Assembly: GCF_014931605.1 (NCBI RefSeq)
Contig: NZ_CP053382.1
Span: 1,178,001 to 1,242,000, forward strand
Origin: Halomonas sp. MCCC 1A13316
GTDB taxonomy: Bacteria; Pseudomonadota; Gammaproteobacteria; Pseudomonadales; Halomonadaceae
Direction of reading: 5' to 3'
DNA: 64,000 bases
The position numbers and the translations under genes are program-made. Below, in pieces: positions 9,505 through 19,236 of this stretch. Each line of letters begins with the position of its first letter. Position 1 is the stretch's first letter. The notes below the pieces were generated by a model, which saw only the letters and a program-made list of their open reading frames with translations, did no database searches and was not told where the DNA came from.

Positions 9505-10071
9505 GTGTTCGTGATGATCGTTGGCCTCATACTCTTTCTTGGCACGCACTCGATTCGTATCTTTGCCGACGATTGGCGCCGCGAGCAAATGAGTCGTATG
9601 GGAGAGAAGCGCTGGAAGGCGCTGTTCTCGGTACTCTCCATCGTCGGGCTGGCGCTGGCGATCTGGGGCTTCGGGCGCATGCGGCTCGACCCCATCTGGG
9701 TGTGGTCGCCGCCGGTAGGGCTGCGCCATCTGGTGTCGCTGCTGATGATTCCGGCCCTCATTCTGCTGGTGGCGGCCTATGTCCCCCATAACCACATCAA
9801 GGCCAAGCTGGGCCATCCCATGGTGCTGGCGGTCAAGGTGTGGGCCTTTGCTCACCTGCTGGCCAATGGGCGACTTGGCGACATCGTCTTCTTCGGGGCC
9901 TTCTTGCTCTGGGCAGTGCTCGACTTCCGCTCTGCCCGGCGTCGCCAGCCCGCCCCGGCCGTGACGCCACGCGCCTCAGGCACCATCGTTACGCTCGTGG
10001 TGGGCTTGATCGCCTACTACCTGTTCGCTTTCCATCTGCACGTGTGGATCACCGGCGTGCCGGTGATGTAG
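9505..10071 (+). CDS. NnrU family membrane protein
   Basis: A 188-residue integral membrane protein with five or six helices. GTG 9505 is chosen: GGAG lies 8 bases upstream and the protein then begins MFVMIVGLILFLGTHSIRIF, the normal family N-terminus; a longer reading from 9412 adds a non-conserved leader. Other family motifs are VPHNHIKAKLGHPM and VWAFAHLLANG. NnrU was first noted next to nitrite/NO reductase genes and is related to NnrU/MddA-type proteins, but no denitrification gene is present here. Function open. Confidence 0.88.
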   Translation: MFVMIVGLILFLGTHSIRIFADDWRREQMSRMGEKRWKALFSVLSIVGLALAIWGFGRMRLDPIWVWSPPVGLRHLVSLLMIPALILLVAAYVPHNHIKAKLGHPMVLAVKVWAFAHLLANGRLGDIVFFGAFLLWAVLDFRSARRRQPAPAVTPRASGTIVTLVVGLIAYYLFAFHLHVWITGVPVM

Positions 10072-10096
10072 CGGCGGGGGCTGGCGCCCGGCAGCA

Positions 10097-10110
10097 TTGA
10101 CCTGGGTCAA
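10097..10110. promoter_or_regulatory. FNR/ANR-type box upstream of the zinc alcohol dehydrogenase
   Basis: TTGACctggGTCAA is a perfect 5+5 inverted repeat with a 4-base spacer, matching the Crp/Fnr consensus TTGAT-N4-ATCAA at 8 of 10 half-site bases. It lies 73 bases before the ADH start, a distance that allows activation from about -41.5 with a short leader. Oxygen-responsive control is inferred. Confidence 0.6.
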
Positions 10111-10182
10111 GGCGCTGCCGGCGATATTGGCCGAACCTGATGGCATCTGCCGGCTACCGGCATCACGCCATGAGGAAACGCC

Positions 10183-11262
10183 ATGCCAGCCATGATGAAG
10201 GCCGCGATATTCGTCGAGCCGGGCCGCATCGAGATCGACGACAAGCCCATCCCGGACATCGGCCCCAACGACGCCCTGGTTCGCGTTACGACCACCACCA
10301 TCTGCGGCACCGATGTACACATCCTCAAGGGCGAATACCCGGTCGAGAAGGGGCTGACGATCGGCCACGAGCCGGTCGGCGTGATCGAGAAGCTGGGCAC
10401 CAACGTCAGGGGCTATCAGGAGGGGCAGCGGGTCATCGCCGGTGCCATCTGTCCCAGCTTTACCTCCTATGCCTGTCAGGACGGCTGCAGCGCCCAGGAT
10501 GGCGGCCACCATGCTCACGGCTACAAGCCGATGGGCGGCTGGCGCTTCGGTAACACCATCGACGGCGCCCAGGCCGAATACCTGCTTGTACCCGACGCCC
10601 AGGCCAACCTGGCCCCGGTGCCCGATGGCCTGACCGACGAGCAGGTACTGATGTGCCCCGACATCATGTCGACCGGTTTTGCCGGCGCCGAGTCGGCGGG
10701 CATCAGGATCGGCGACAGCGTGGCGGTGTTTGCCCAGGGCCCGATCGGCCTGTGTGCCACGGCCGGGGCCAGGCTGCGCGGCGCCGGTCTGATCATCGCC
10801 GTGGATGGCGTCGACGAGCGCCTGGCCATGGCCCGGCAGATGGGCGCCGACATCACCCTCGACTTCCGCAAGGTCGACGTGGTCGAGGAGATCCTGCGCC
10901 TGACCGGTGGGCGTGGCGTAGACGCTTCCATCGAAGCGCTGGGGTTGCAGTCCACCTTCGAAGCGGCGCTGCGGGTGGTCAAACCGGGTGGCACCCTGTC
11001 GAGCCTGGGCGTCTACTCCGGCGATCTCACCATTCCGCTCGGTGCATTCTGCGCCGGCCTCGGCGATCACAAGATCGTCACGTCGCTGTGCCCAGGCGGC
11101 AAGGAGCGCATGCGCCGCCTGATGCAGGTGATCGAGACCGGACGGCTGGATCTCGGCCCCATGGTGACCCACCGCTATGCGCTGGAGGAAATCGTCGAGG
11201 CGTACGAGCTCTTCTCGCATCAGCGCGATGGCGTGCTGAAGGTGGCGATCCAGGCAAGCTGA
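10183..11262 (+). CDS. Zinc-dependent alcohol dehydrogenase (NAD(P)-linked, tetrameric type)
   Basis: A 359-residue medium-chain dehydrogenase. Catalytic zinc ligands are in TICGTDVHILKGEYP (Cys near 37) and IGHEPVGV (His-Glu near 64). The nucleotide-binding domain begins VAVFAQGPIGLCATAGARL near 180. The segment with CPSFTSYACQDGC replaces the usual four-cysteine structural zinc lobe, as in secondary-alcohol dehydrogenases of the isopropanol type. A GAGGAAA ribosome site precedes ATG 10183. An FNR/ANR-like box upstream suggests low-oxygen expression, fitting a fermentative role. Substrate not known. Confidence 0.88.
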   Translation: MPAMMKAAIFVEPGRIEIDDKPIPDIGPNDALVRVTTTTICGTDVHILKGEYPVEKGLTIGHEPVGVIEKLGTNVRGYQEGQRVIAGAICPSFTSYACQDGCSAQDGGHHAHGYKPMGGWRFGNTIDGAQAEYLLVPDAQANLAPVPDGLTDEQVLMCPDIMSTGFAGAESAGIRIGDSVAVFAQGPIGLCATAGARLRGAGLIIAVDGVDERLAMARQMGADITLDFRKVDVVEEILRLTGGRGVDASIEALGLQSTFEAALRVVKPGGTLSSLGVYSGDLTIPLGAFCAGLGDHKIVTSLCPGGKERMRRLMQVIETGRLDLGPMVTHRYALEEIVEAYELFSHQRDGVLKVAIQAS

Positions 11263-11271
11263 GGCGTGACG

Positions 11272-12468
11272 TCAGGCAGTGCCGGGGCGGTAGCTCGTCC
11301 CACTCTGGCATGGCTTGAGTTCAGCCAGGCAGTAGCTGTCTTTCTCCGCCGTTTTCACCCGGTACATCGCCATGTCGGCGCGGTGAATGATGTCGTTGAC
11401 GCTCATGTCAGGGTAGGGAAACAGGCATACGCCAATGCTGGCCCTAAGGGCAAATGGCGCCGGTACGCCGGCCAGCGGCAGCCTGAGGTTCTCCAGCAGC
11501 TTGCTCGCCAGGCGATGGATGTCTTGTTCGGAATCCAGGTCGCGGGCCAGCACGAAGAACTCATCCCCGCCGATTCTCGCCACCGTATCAGTCTTGCGCA
11601 CGCTGTCCGTCAGGCGCTGTGCGACCTGTTCGAGCAGGTTGTCTCCCATCCGGTGGCCGAGGCGGTCGTTTATCTGCTTGAAGCCGTCCAGATCGATGAA
11701 AAGTCCGCCCTGTAACATCTGATTGCGCTGGCAGGCGACAAGAGCCTGCTCAAGGCGATCGTAGAGAAGCTCGCGGTTGGGGAGTCCCGTCAATGGATCA
11801 TGCAGCGACCGCTCCCGGTGGAAGCGTCGCTCCTCCTCGAGCTCCTTCTCACGCAGGAAGAGTTGCCGCCCTTGTCGCTCTACCAGATAGCCTGTGGTGC
11901 CGCCGATGAGGTTGGCCGAGACGATGAAGACGTTATGGCTGAAGAGAATGTGCGCCGGATAGTCGAGCAGAACACCGAAGACCAGGTTGTAAGTCGCCAG
12001 CAGCAGGGCATCGATGCCCAGGGCATAGGGAAAGCGTAACCCGATGAAGTTGTAGGTGTAGAAGGTCAACATCACCATGGCGGGATAGTAGTAGGGCGTA
12101 TTCTCGAGTGGCACTTGTGACTGGATGGCGATCAGGCCAAACCCGGCCGCCACGCAGACGGCCAGCAGCCACCACTGTGCCAGGCGCTGGAAGGCCGCGG
12201 TAAAACTGACGACCAGCAGCAGACTTGGCACCATCAGGGCGGTGAGACGAGACTGCCAGACATCCCACCTGGCCTCCGGCGGGACATGCCAGATATCCAG
12301 CAGGCCGCACAGAAGATAGACGAGCATGCCTACCAGAATCGCCGCGCGCCCCTGGATCAGGGTTCGGGAAAAGGTTTCACGCCGATAGGCATGTTCCAGT
12401 TGCGGGTCGCAGAAACGTAGACTGAAACGCCTCAGCGGTGGGCTTGCGCCCTGCGTAATGGCCGACAT
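11272..12468 (-). CDS. Membrane-bound diguanylate cyclase (GGDEF)
   Basis: A 398-residue protein. Residues about 30-195 hold five or six hydrophobic segments without a recognised sensor domain. The C-terminal GGDEF domain is complete: active site RIGGDEFFVL near residue 300, substrate-binding HDPLTGLPNRELLYDRL near 221, and an inhibitory I-site RKTD placed exactly five residues before GGDEF. It should make cyclic di-GMP with product inhibition, sensing at the inner membrane. There is no EAL domain. It is convergent with the ADH gene, 9 bases apart. Confidence 0.92.
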   Translation of the reverse strand: MSAITQGASPPLRRFSLRFCDPQLEHAYRRETFSRTLIQGRAAILVGMLVYLLCGLLDIWHVPPEARWDVWQSRLTALMVPSLLLVVSFTAAFQRLAQWWLLAVCVAAGFGLIAIQSQVPLENTPYYYPAMVMLTFYTYNFIGLRFPYALGIDALLLATYNLVFGVLLDYPAHILFSHNVFIVSANLIGGTTGYLVERQGRQLFLREKELEEERRFHRERSLHDPLTGLPNRELLYDRLEQALVACQRNQMLQGGLFIDLDGFKQINDRLGHRMGDNLLEQVAQRLTDSVRKTDTVARIGGDEFFVLARDLDSEQDIHRLASKLLENLRLPLAGVPAPFALRASIGVCLFPYPDMSVNDIIHRADMAMYRVKTAEKDSYCLAELKPCQSGTSYRPGTA

Positions 12469-12865
12469 GGGGCTTCGTGGTACCTCGGCGTGTCAGGTCG
12501 TAGGAAAGGCAGGTTCGCAGCGTTCTGGCCTGCTCCCTGACTGCACGCTTTTTTTCGTTAGATCTCGGCAGGCTATCAGCAAGGGTATGCTTCAGCCAGC
12601 CGTGATATTCGCCATGCTCGCTACGGCGCAGTTCAGTACCTTCATGATTCAGCCAGGTTGATCCGCGCCCGTGACCGGGCGCCTGGAAGGTATGCAGCGT
12701 TGAAAGTGCTTACGGATTTTTCCTGAGAGGCTGCTACTCTTTGTTACACGAGCATTGAACGGTCATTCAATGTTCATCCCATCGTCATGGAGTCGCGCGA
12801 TAAGGGTCGGGGGCAGTTCCCACTGACCCTGTCACCCTGTGCAAGACCCTCATGGAGAACCCGTC
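12469..12865. other. 397-base intergenic region upstream of the ABC importer
   Basis: No convincing gene. It contains the divergent start regions of the diguanylate cyclase and of the binding protein, a moderately AT-rich stretch near 12700-12780 (TTTTTCCTGAGAGG, TTGTTACACG), and the operator-like palindrome described separately. Small plus-strand readings such as 12458-12661 have no ribosome site and lack similarity to anything I know. Confidence 0.6.
12753..12772. promoter_or_regulatory. TetR/BetI-like operator upstream of the ABC importer
   Basis: CATTGAA-CGGTCA-TTCAATG is a perfect 7-bp inverted repeat with a 6-base spacer. Its ATTGAAC...TTCAAT core resembles BetI-type operators (choline/betaine repressor, TetR family). 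It lies 94 bases before the binding-protein start. No TetR gene is in the window, so the regulator would act from elsewhere. Inference. Confidence 0.5.
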
Positions 12866-13981
12866 ATGTCGTTCACACGTCGCCGTTTCCTCAAAGGCAC
12901 CCTGGCTGCCGGCGCTGCTGCCACCGTGCCGTCGTTCTATATCAACAAGGTATTGGCCCAGGAGCAGACCCTGCGTATTTACGCTTGGGCGGGCTATTTC
13001 TCCGACGAGATGCTGGCTGACTTCACTGAGAAGACTGGCATCCGCGCGACCTTCACTCCCTACGGCACCAACGACGAGCTGATGAACTCGCTGCGGGCCA
13101 CCGACGGCACCGGCTTCGACGTGATCATGCCCACCGTGGACCGGGTGCCGGGTTACCTGGACTACGACCTGGTACAGCCGTTGGACGAATCGCGCATCAA
13201 CTGGGCCGGCGCGCTCGACAGCGCCATCGAGGGCTCCGAAGTGGGCGGCGTGGTCGATGGCAAGCGCTTCTTTGCGCCCAGCGATTGGGGCACCGAGGCG
13301 ATCACCTGGAACCGCCGCGACGCCAAGATCGACCGTGCCAACCTCAGCTATGCCGAACTGTGGAACCCCGAACACGGCCAGGGCGTGACCGTGCGTGGCC
13401 ACTCGGCACTGGTAGGCATCGGGCTGTGGCTGGAGCGCGAGGGCAGGCTGCCGCACCCGCTGCTCGATTCCTACCGCAGTGAGGAGGCCATGCGCGCCAA
13501 CTTCGACGTCATCCTCGAAGAGGCGGTCAAGCACAAGCAGATGTTGGTGCAGTTCTGGGATACCGAGAACGACGCCCAGGCGGCCTTCCGCACCAACGGC
13601 GCCATCATCGGCCAGACCTGGGACTCCACCGCCTTCCGCCTGCAGCAGGAAGGCGAGGACATCGCCTACGGCGCGCCGAAGGAGGGAGCGCTGGCATGGA
13701 TGGAAGGCTTCGTGATTCCCAAGAATGCCCAGAACCCGGATGCCGTCTACGAGCTGATCAACTGGTACTACACGCCGGAGGCGGGCGCGCAGTTCGTCAA
13801 GGCGACCGGCTACAACTCGACCTCCAAGGGTGCCACCGAACTGCTGCCCGACGAGACGCGGCAATTCTTCACCGATTCCTATACCGAGCAGGACCTCGCC
13901 AATCTTTGGTGGTGGCCGATCCAGGAGCCGTGGTACGTGGCGCTGCGCAATGAGTACCAGGATCGCTACCTGAGCGCTTAG
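12866..13981 (+). CDS. PotD/PotF-like periplasmic substrate-binding protein with Tat signal
   Basis: A 371-residue solute-binding protein. ATG 12866 is chosen over the earlier in-frame reading because GGAG lies 8 bases upstream and the protein then begins with a Tat signal, TRRRFLKGTLAAGAAA, ending near VLAQ (residue 32). The mature domain starts TLRIYAWAGYFSDEM, typical of the spermidine/putrescine-binding cluster, with SDWGTEAITWNRR near 140. It is the first gene of an ABC importer operon (ATPase, two permeases). Polyamine or a related cationic compound is likely, but the exact ligand is unknown. Confidence 0.88.
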   Translation: MSFTRRRFLKGTLAAGAAATVPSFYINKVLAQEQTLRIYAWAGYFSDEMLADFTEKTGIRATFTPYGTNDELMNSLRATDGTGFDVIMPTVDRVPGYLDYDLVQPLDESRINWAGALDSAIEGSEVGGVVDGKRFFAPSDWGTEAITWNRRDAKIDRANLSYAELWNPEHGQGVTVRGHSALVGIGLWLEREGRLPHPLLDSYRSEEAMRANFDVILEEAVKHKQMLVQFWDTENDAQAAFRTNGAIIGQTWDSTAFRLQQEGEDIAYGAPKEGALAWMEGFVIPKNAQNPDAVYELINWYYTPEAGAQFVKATGYNSTSKGATELLPDETRQFFTDSYTEQDLANLWWWPIQEPWYVALRNEYQDRYLSA

Positions 13982-14015
13982 GAAGGAAAGTGGCTGCGCT
14001 CGGCCATACGTCGTT

Positions 14016-14073
14016 AAAAATCAGCTCAAGATGCTCTTTTACTACAGTAAACTCCGCTCTTTCGCTGATTTTT
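14016..14073. repeat. Large intergenic stem-loop inside the importer operon
   Basis: The arms AAAAATCAGC (14016-14025) and GCTGATTTTT (14064-14073) are a perfect 10-bp inverted repeat. At its centre is a second one, TTTACT-AC-AGTAAA (14038-14051). Flanks CGCTCGGCC and GGCCTTCGCTCG extend the dyad imperfectly. It lies between the binding-protein and ATPase genes. It looks like a dispersed palindromic element rather than a simple terminator, though it could attenuate transcription. Confidence 0.6.
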
Positions 14074-14106
14074 GCCTAGTCTGGCCTTCGCTCGCCGACT
14101 TTCCGA

Positions 14107-14138
14107 AAGCGGCTTCGATTGTTAATTCGAAGCCGCTT
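14107..14138. repeat. Second stem-loop before the ATPase gene
   Basis: A perfect 12-bp stem, AAGCGGCTTCGA / TCGAAGCCGCTT, with an 8-base AT-rich loop (TTGTTAAT). No T-run follows. It begins 33 bases after the larger stem-loop and may be the distal part of the same element, or a processing/stability hairpin in the polycistronic RNA. Confidence 0.6.
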
Positions 14139-14181
14139 CCCTGCGCTGTCGGAATCAGTACGCAAAAAAGGCAAAGATTTG

Positions 14182-15343
<1,162 letters not shown>

Positions 15344-15351
<8 letters not shown>

Positions 15352-16231
15352 GCAACTCCAGGCGCGCTTCGGCGGGCCGCTGGCGATGGCCATCATCACC
15401 CTGCTGGGTGTCTGGCTGATCGTGATGGTGACCCTGCCGCAGCTGCAGATGATCGAGTACTCGCTCAGGCCCAACCTGCTGCCGGCCCAGCTTGGCGGGC
15501 CCGAGGACCGCCTCACGCTGGAAAACTATGCCACCCTGTTCGGCAATGACATCCATCGATCGATTTTCTTCAAGACGATCTGGTCGAGCGTGCTGGTCAC
15601 GCTGCTGACGCTGGCGGTGAGCTATCCGCTGGCCTGGTACCTGGCCAAGATCGCCACCCCGCGCCAGGCCGCGCTGTGCATTCTGCTGCTGATCGTGCCG
15701 TTCTGGATCAATGAGATCCTGCGTACCTACTCCTGGTTCATCATCCTGGCGTTTCGCGGCCCGCTCAACGAGGTGCTGATGGCGCTCGGGTTCATCGAGC
15801 GGCCGATCCGCTTTCTCAACGGCAACGGTGGGGTCATGGTGGGCATGGTCTACGCCTACATCCTGTTCATGGTGTTCCCTGTCTACAACGCCATCGAGAG
15901 CCTCGACGACAACCAGGTGCGCGCCGCCCGCGATCTCGGCGCCGGCACCGTGCGTACCCACCGCCGCATCGTCATTCCCCACGCCAAGCCGGGCATCGCC
16001 ACCGGCTGCATCATGACCTTCATGCTAGCGGCGGGCAGCTACGCCGTGCCGGCGCTGCTCGGTTCGCCGGGCAGCCGCTGGTTCACTCAGATCATCTACA
16101 ACTGGTTCTTCGAAGGGGGCAACTGGAACCAGGGCGCGGCCTACGCTTTCCTGCTGCTGGTGCTGTGCATCGGCTTCATGTCGCTGGTCATGAAGTTCTT
16201 CAAGGTTGGTCTGGGGGACATCGGAAGATGA
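15344..16231 (+). CDS. potB: ABC importer permease, PotB type
   Basis: A 295-residue inner-membrane permease with six predicted helices. The cytoplasmic EAA loop that docks on the ATPase is AARDLGAGTVRTHRRIVIP near residue 198. ATG 15344 overlaps the end of the ATPase gene by 8 bases and has GGAGGAG just upstream, so translation is coupled; the earlier ORF extension is a shadow of the ATPase. It forms the channel with the second permease. A 169-base insert separates it from that partner. Confidence 0.9.
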
Positions 16232-16232
16232 G

Positions 16233-16389
16233 GGAAGCACCGCATAAATGCCTGCACGAACGAATCGCTGCGTTGCGCGGTGCCGAGGCGTCGGACCGGC
16301 GTAATCCTCACATATACCCCATGTGCTCCAGTTACTGTGCTCCGTGCGCCTTGCGCTTTATTTCGTTCGCCGATTTCTGCGGCGCTTCC
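16233..16389. mobile_element. MITE-like element with imperfect terminal inverted repeats, between the permease genes
   Basis: The left end GGAAGCACCGCATAAAT and the inverted right end GGAAGCGCCGCAGAAAT match at 15 of 17 positions, and CGAACGAA follows in both after a few unmatched bases. The element is about 157 bases, has no ORF of note, and fills nearly the whole gap between two permease genes that normally overlap or nearly touch. I cannot identify a target-site duplication or the driving transposase. The type is inferred from structure. Confidence 0.55.
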
Positions 16390-16400
16390 GGTAATAAAAT

Positions 16401-17207
16401 ATGAGTTCGCAACGCTTCCTCGCCTTCGGCCTGCGCTTCTACGTGGTGATCTTCTTCGCCTATCTGTTCCTGCCGCTACTGATCATGGCGGCGGCAACCT
16501 TCAATGACAGCCGCTTTCCCACGGTGACGCCGTGGGACGGCACCACCCTGCGCTGGTTCGGTGAACTCGCCGCCGACGGCGGCATGTGGCAGGCACTCGG
16601 CAACAGCCTGATCGTGGCCACCGGCGTGCTGCTGGTGGCGGTGCCGATCGGCATCGCCACTGCGCTGTTCCTCAACACAGTGTCGAGCCGTGCCAAGCCG
16701 TTCCTCTACGCGCTGATTCTCTCGCCGCTGCTAACGCCCGGCGTGATCATCGGCATCTCGACGTTGATCTTCTGGCGCCAGTTCGGTGTCAGCGGTGGGA
16801 TCTTCCTTACCGTGCTGGGCCAGGCCACCTTCATCGCGGCCTATGTGATGCTGATGGTCACCGCGCGCCTGCAGCGCTTCGACCGCACCATGGAGCGCGC
16901 AGCGCTGGACCTCGGTGCCAGCCAGTGGCAGATGTTCCGCCGCATCCTGCTGCCGTACCTCAAACCGGCGCTCTACTCGGCGGCCGTCATCGCCTTCCTG
17001 CAATCCTTCGAGAACTACAACACCACGCTGTTCGTGGTCGGCTACGACACCACGCTGACGGTCTACATCGCCTCCAAGGTGCGCACAGGGCTGACGCCGG
17101 CGGTCAACGCCCTGGGGCTGATCCTGATTCTGATTACGGTACTGTTTGCCGTCGTCTACGAGCTCAAGCGGCGGCGGGAAGCGGCGCGATTGGTGAAAGG
17201 GGTCTAA
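16401..17207 (+). CDS. potC: ABC importer permease, PotC type
   Basis: A 268-residue permease with six predicted helices and an EAA loop AALDLGASQWQMFRRILLP near residue 168. It completes the importer. ATG 16401 is the only reasonable start, yet no Shine-Dalgarno sequence is visible: the bases before it (GGTAATAAAAT) follow directly on the right end of the MITE-like insert. Expression may therefore be lowered or rely on reinitiation. Its last 4 bases overlap the end of the convergent sensor kinase gene. Confidence 0.9.
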   Translation: MSSQRFLAFGLRFYVVIFFAYLFLPLLIMAAATFNDSRFPTVTPWDGTTLRWFGELAADGGMWQALGNSLIVATGVLLVAVPIGIATALFLNTVSSRAKPFLYALILSPLLTPGVIIGISTLIFWRQFGVSGGIFLTVLGQATFIAAYVMLMVTARLQRFDRTMERAALDLGASQWQMFRRILLPYLKPALYSAAVIAFLQSFENYNTTLFVVGYDTTLTVYIASKVRTGLTPAVNALGLILILITVLFAVVYELKRRREAARLVKGV

Positions 17208-18568
17208 TCCAGCATGGCCGGAACCTCGGCGAGCGGCCGAACCGGTAGCCAGACAAGTGCTGACAGCCCGCCGAGGGGGGAAGCATCCAGTTGCAGCCGG
17301 CCGCCGTGCAGCGTCACCAGGTCGGCGACGATGGCCAGCCCCAGGCCGCTGCCGGAGCGCCGCTCGTCCAGGCGTGAGCCGCGAGCCATGGCGGCCCCAC
17401 GCTGCGTCTCGTCCATGCCGGGGCCGTCATCCTCTACGCAGAGCCAGATCCCGTCGTCCCCGCTATGCCCCTCCAGGCGGACATGACCGTTCGCCCAGCG
17501 CAAGGCGTTGTCCATCAGGTTGCCGACGAGCTCCTGAAGGTCCTGGGGCGCCATGCGTACGCGCAGACCGTCCGGCAGGCTATGTTCTAGTGTCACGCCG
17601 CGGCGACCGGCAAGCCGCCCCAGGCCGTCGAGTATGGGCGCCAGCACCTCGGCCACCGCGACCTTGGGGGCCAGGCCAACGTCGCCCGCCGCGGTGGCAC
17701 GGGCCAGATGATGGCGCACGGCGTCGTCGATGCGTCCGAGCTCGTCGCGCATCTTGCTGCGGCGTGGCTCCTCGATGCCATCGGCCAGTGTGGTGAGCAC
17801 GCTCACCGGGGTCTTGAGGGCGTGAGCCAGGTTCCCGGCGGCACGGCGAGCGTGCTCCATAAGGCGCCGGTCACGAGCCAGCACGGCGTTCGTGGCGCCG
17901 GCAAGGCGAGCCAGCTCGGCAGGCAGGCGGGTGTCGAGCCGTTCGGCGTCGCCGTTCTCGACTTGCGCCAGGTTGCCCTGCATGCGCCGCAGCGGCGCCA
18001 GCCCCCAGCGCACCTGTAGCGCCAGCATGATCAGCACCAGCAGACCCAGGCCGGCGAGCGACAGGGCCACCAGCCGGGCGAAGCGATCCAGCTCGAGATC
18101 CAGCGGCTCGCGCGGCGCTGCCACGCTGACGTGCAGCGGCGCCTCGAGCGGGGCCAGGAGGATGTCGCGCTCAACGACACGCAGCGGTGCGCCGCGCGGC
18201 CCCTCCATATCATGCCGGACCACCCCGGCCGATTCGCGGACGGGCAGGCGCTGATCCCATAGCGAGCGCGAGGTCAGCACCCGATCGGCACCATCGCTGA
18301 CCTGCCAGTACCAGCCGGAGAAGACTTGTTCGAAGCGCGGGTCGCCGAGGTTGCGCTCCTGCACCAGCCGCTGCTCCACGTTGCCCCAGGCGAGCCCGGC
18401 GATGACCACGTTGAGCAGCGCCTCCAACTGACGATCGAAGGCGCCGGTGGCGGTGGTGCGAAAATGCTGGGCGAGGCCGAGACCGGCCAGCGGCAGGGTA
18501 ATCGCCAAGACTAGCAGGGTAGCCAGTATCAGTCGGCTGGCCAGCGACAATCGGCGTAGCCGATTCAT
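17204..18568 (-). CDS. Sensor histidine kinase (PhoQ-like)
   Basis: A 454-residue membrane kinase: TM1 near 13-33, a periplasmic sensor of about 130 residues, TM2 near 170-190, HAMP, then the phosphoacceptor box NLAHALKTPVSVL (His near 247), N-box NLMDNALRWA, and ATP motifs CVEDDGPGMD and GSGLGLAI. The NLAHALKTP form of the H-box is typical of PhoQ-type kinases. Its ATG overlaps the regulator stop by 4 bases. The third gene of a PepSY-regulator-kinase operon. The signal is unknown; divalent cations or envelope stress are reasonable guesses. Confidence 0.9.
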   Translation of the reverse strand: MNRLRRLSLASRLILATLLVLAITLPLAGLGLAQHFRTTATGAFDRQLEALLNVVIAGLAWGNVEQRLVQERNLGDPRFEQVFSGWYWQVSDGADRVLTSRSLWDQRLPVRESAGVVRHDMEGPRGAPLRVVERDILLAPLEAPLHVSVAAPREPLDLELDRFARLVALSLAGLGLLVLIMLALQVRWGLAPLRRMQGNLAQVENGDAERLDTRLPAELARLAGATNAVLARDRRLMEHARRAAGNLAHALKTPVSVLTTLADGIEEPRRSKMRDELGRIDDAVRHHLARATAAGDVGLAPKVAVAEVLAPILDGLGRLAGRRGVTLEHSLPDGLRVRMAPQDLQELVGNLMDNALRWANGHVRLEGHSGDDGIWLCVEDDGPGMDETQRGAAMARGSRLDERRSGSGLGLAIVADLVTLHGGRLQLDASPLGGLSALVWLPVRPLAEVPAMLD

Positions 18569-19236
18569 GAGGCCTCGGTACCGTCGATGAGCCGGTAGCC
18601 CTGGCCGCGGCGAGTCTCGATTCGCTCGGCGCCCAGCTTGCGTCGCAGGCGGCTGATCTGGACGTCGATGACGTTGGAGTCGGGCTCGTGGTCGCGGTCG
18701 TAGACATGCTCGGCGAGCTCGCTGCGGCTGACCACTCTAGGGGCGGCATGGGCCAGATAAGCGAGCAGGCGAGACTCCTGGGCGGTCAGGCTTATCGGTC
18801 GGCCGGCCAGGCTGACGCTGCCGGTGTGGGTATCGAAGGCCAGCTCACCGATGCGCAATACCGGATGGGCGTGGCCGTGGCTGCGGCGGACCAGGGCGCG
18901 CAGGCGGAATAGCACTTCGGCGGTCTCGAACGGCTTGGTGACGTAATCGTCGGCGCCAGCGGAGAAGCCGGCAGCCTTGTCGGCCCAGCGGGAACGTGCG
19001 GTCAGCACCAGCACCGGCAGTTCGATGGCGTCATCCCGCCACTCGGCAAGCCAGCGGCTGCCGTCGCCGTCGGGCAGTCCCAGATCGAGGATCACGGCAT
19101 CGTAGGCTTCGGTGCGCACCAGGAAATCGGCCTCGCCGCCGCTGTCGGCCCGCTCGACCAGCACCCCGGCCTCGTGCAGCGCCTCCGTCAACGCCTCGGC
19201 CAGCGCGGCGTCGTCCTCCACCAGCAGCACCTTCAT
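18565..19236 (-). CDS. OmpR/PhoP-family response regulator
   Basis: A 223-residue regulator. The receiver has acidic pocket EDD at 7-9, phosphorylatable Asp in VILDLGLPDGDG near 51, Thr in LTARSRW and Lys in VTKPFE. The C-terminal winged helix includes LTAQESRLLAYLAH and IDVQISRLRRKLG. It is translationally coupled (4-base overlaps) both to the PepSY gene before it and to the kinase after it. OmpR-family proteins bind direct repeats about 11 bp apart; such repeats occur upstream of the neighbouring duplicated genes. Confidence 0.93.
   Translation of the reverse strand: MKVLLVEDDAALAEALTEALHEAGVLVERADSGGEADFLVRTEAYDAVILDLGLPDGDGSRWLAEWRDDAIELPVLVLTARSRWADKAAGFSAGADDYVTKPFETAEVLFRLRALVRRSHGHAHPVLRIGELAFDTHTGSVSLAGRPISLTAQESRLLAYLAHAAPRVVSRSELAEHVYDRDHEPDSNVIDVQISRLRRKLGAERIETRRGQGYRLIDGTEAS

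Noticed and set aside
9976..11220. 414-residue minus-strand reading opposite NnrU and ADH
   Set aside because: It spans two real plus-strand genes and the FNR-type box; no domain features.
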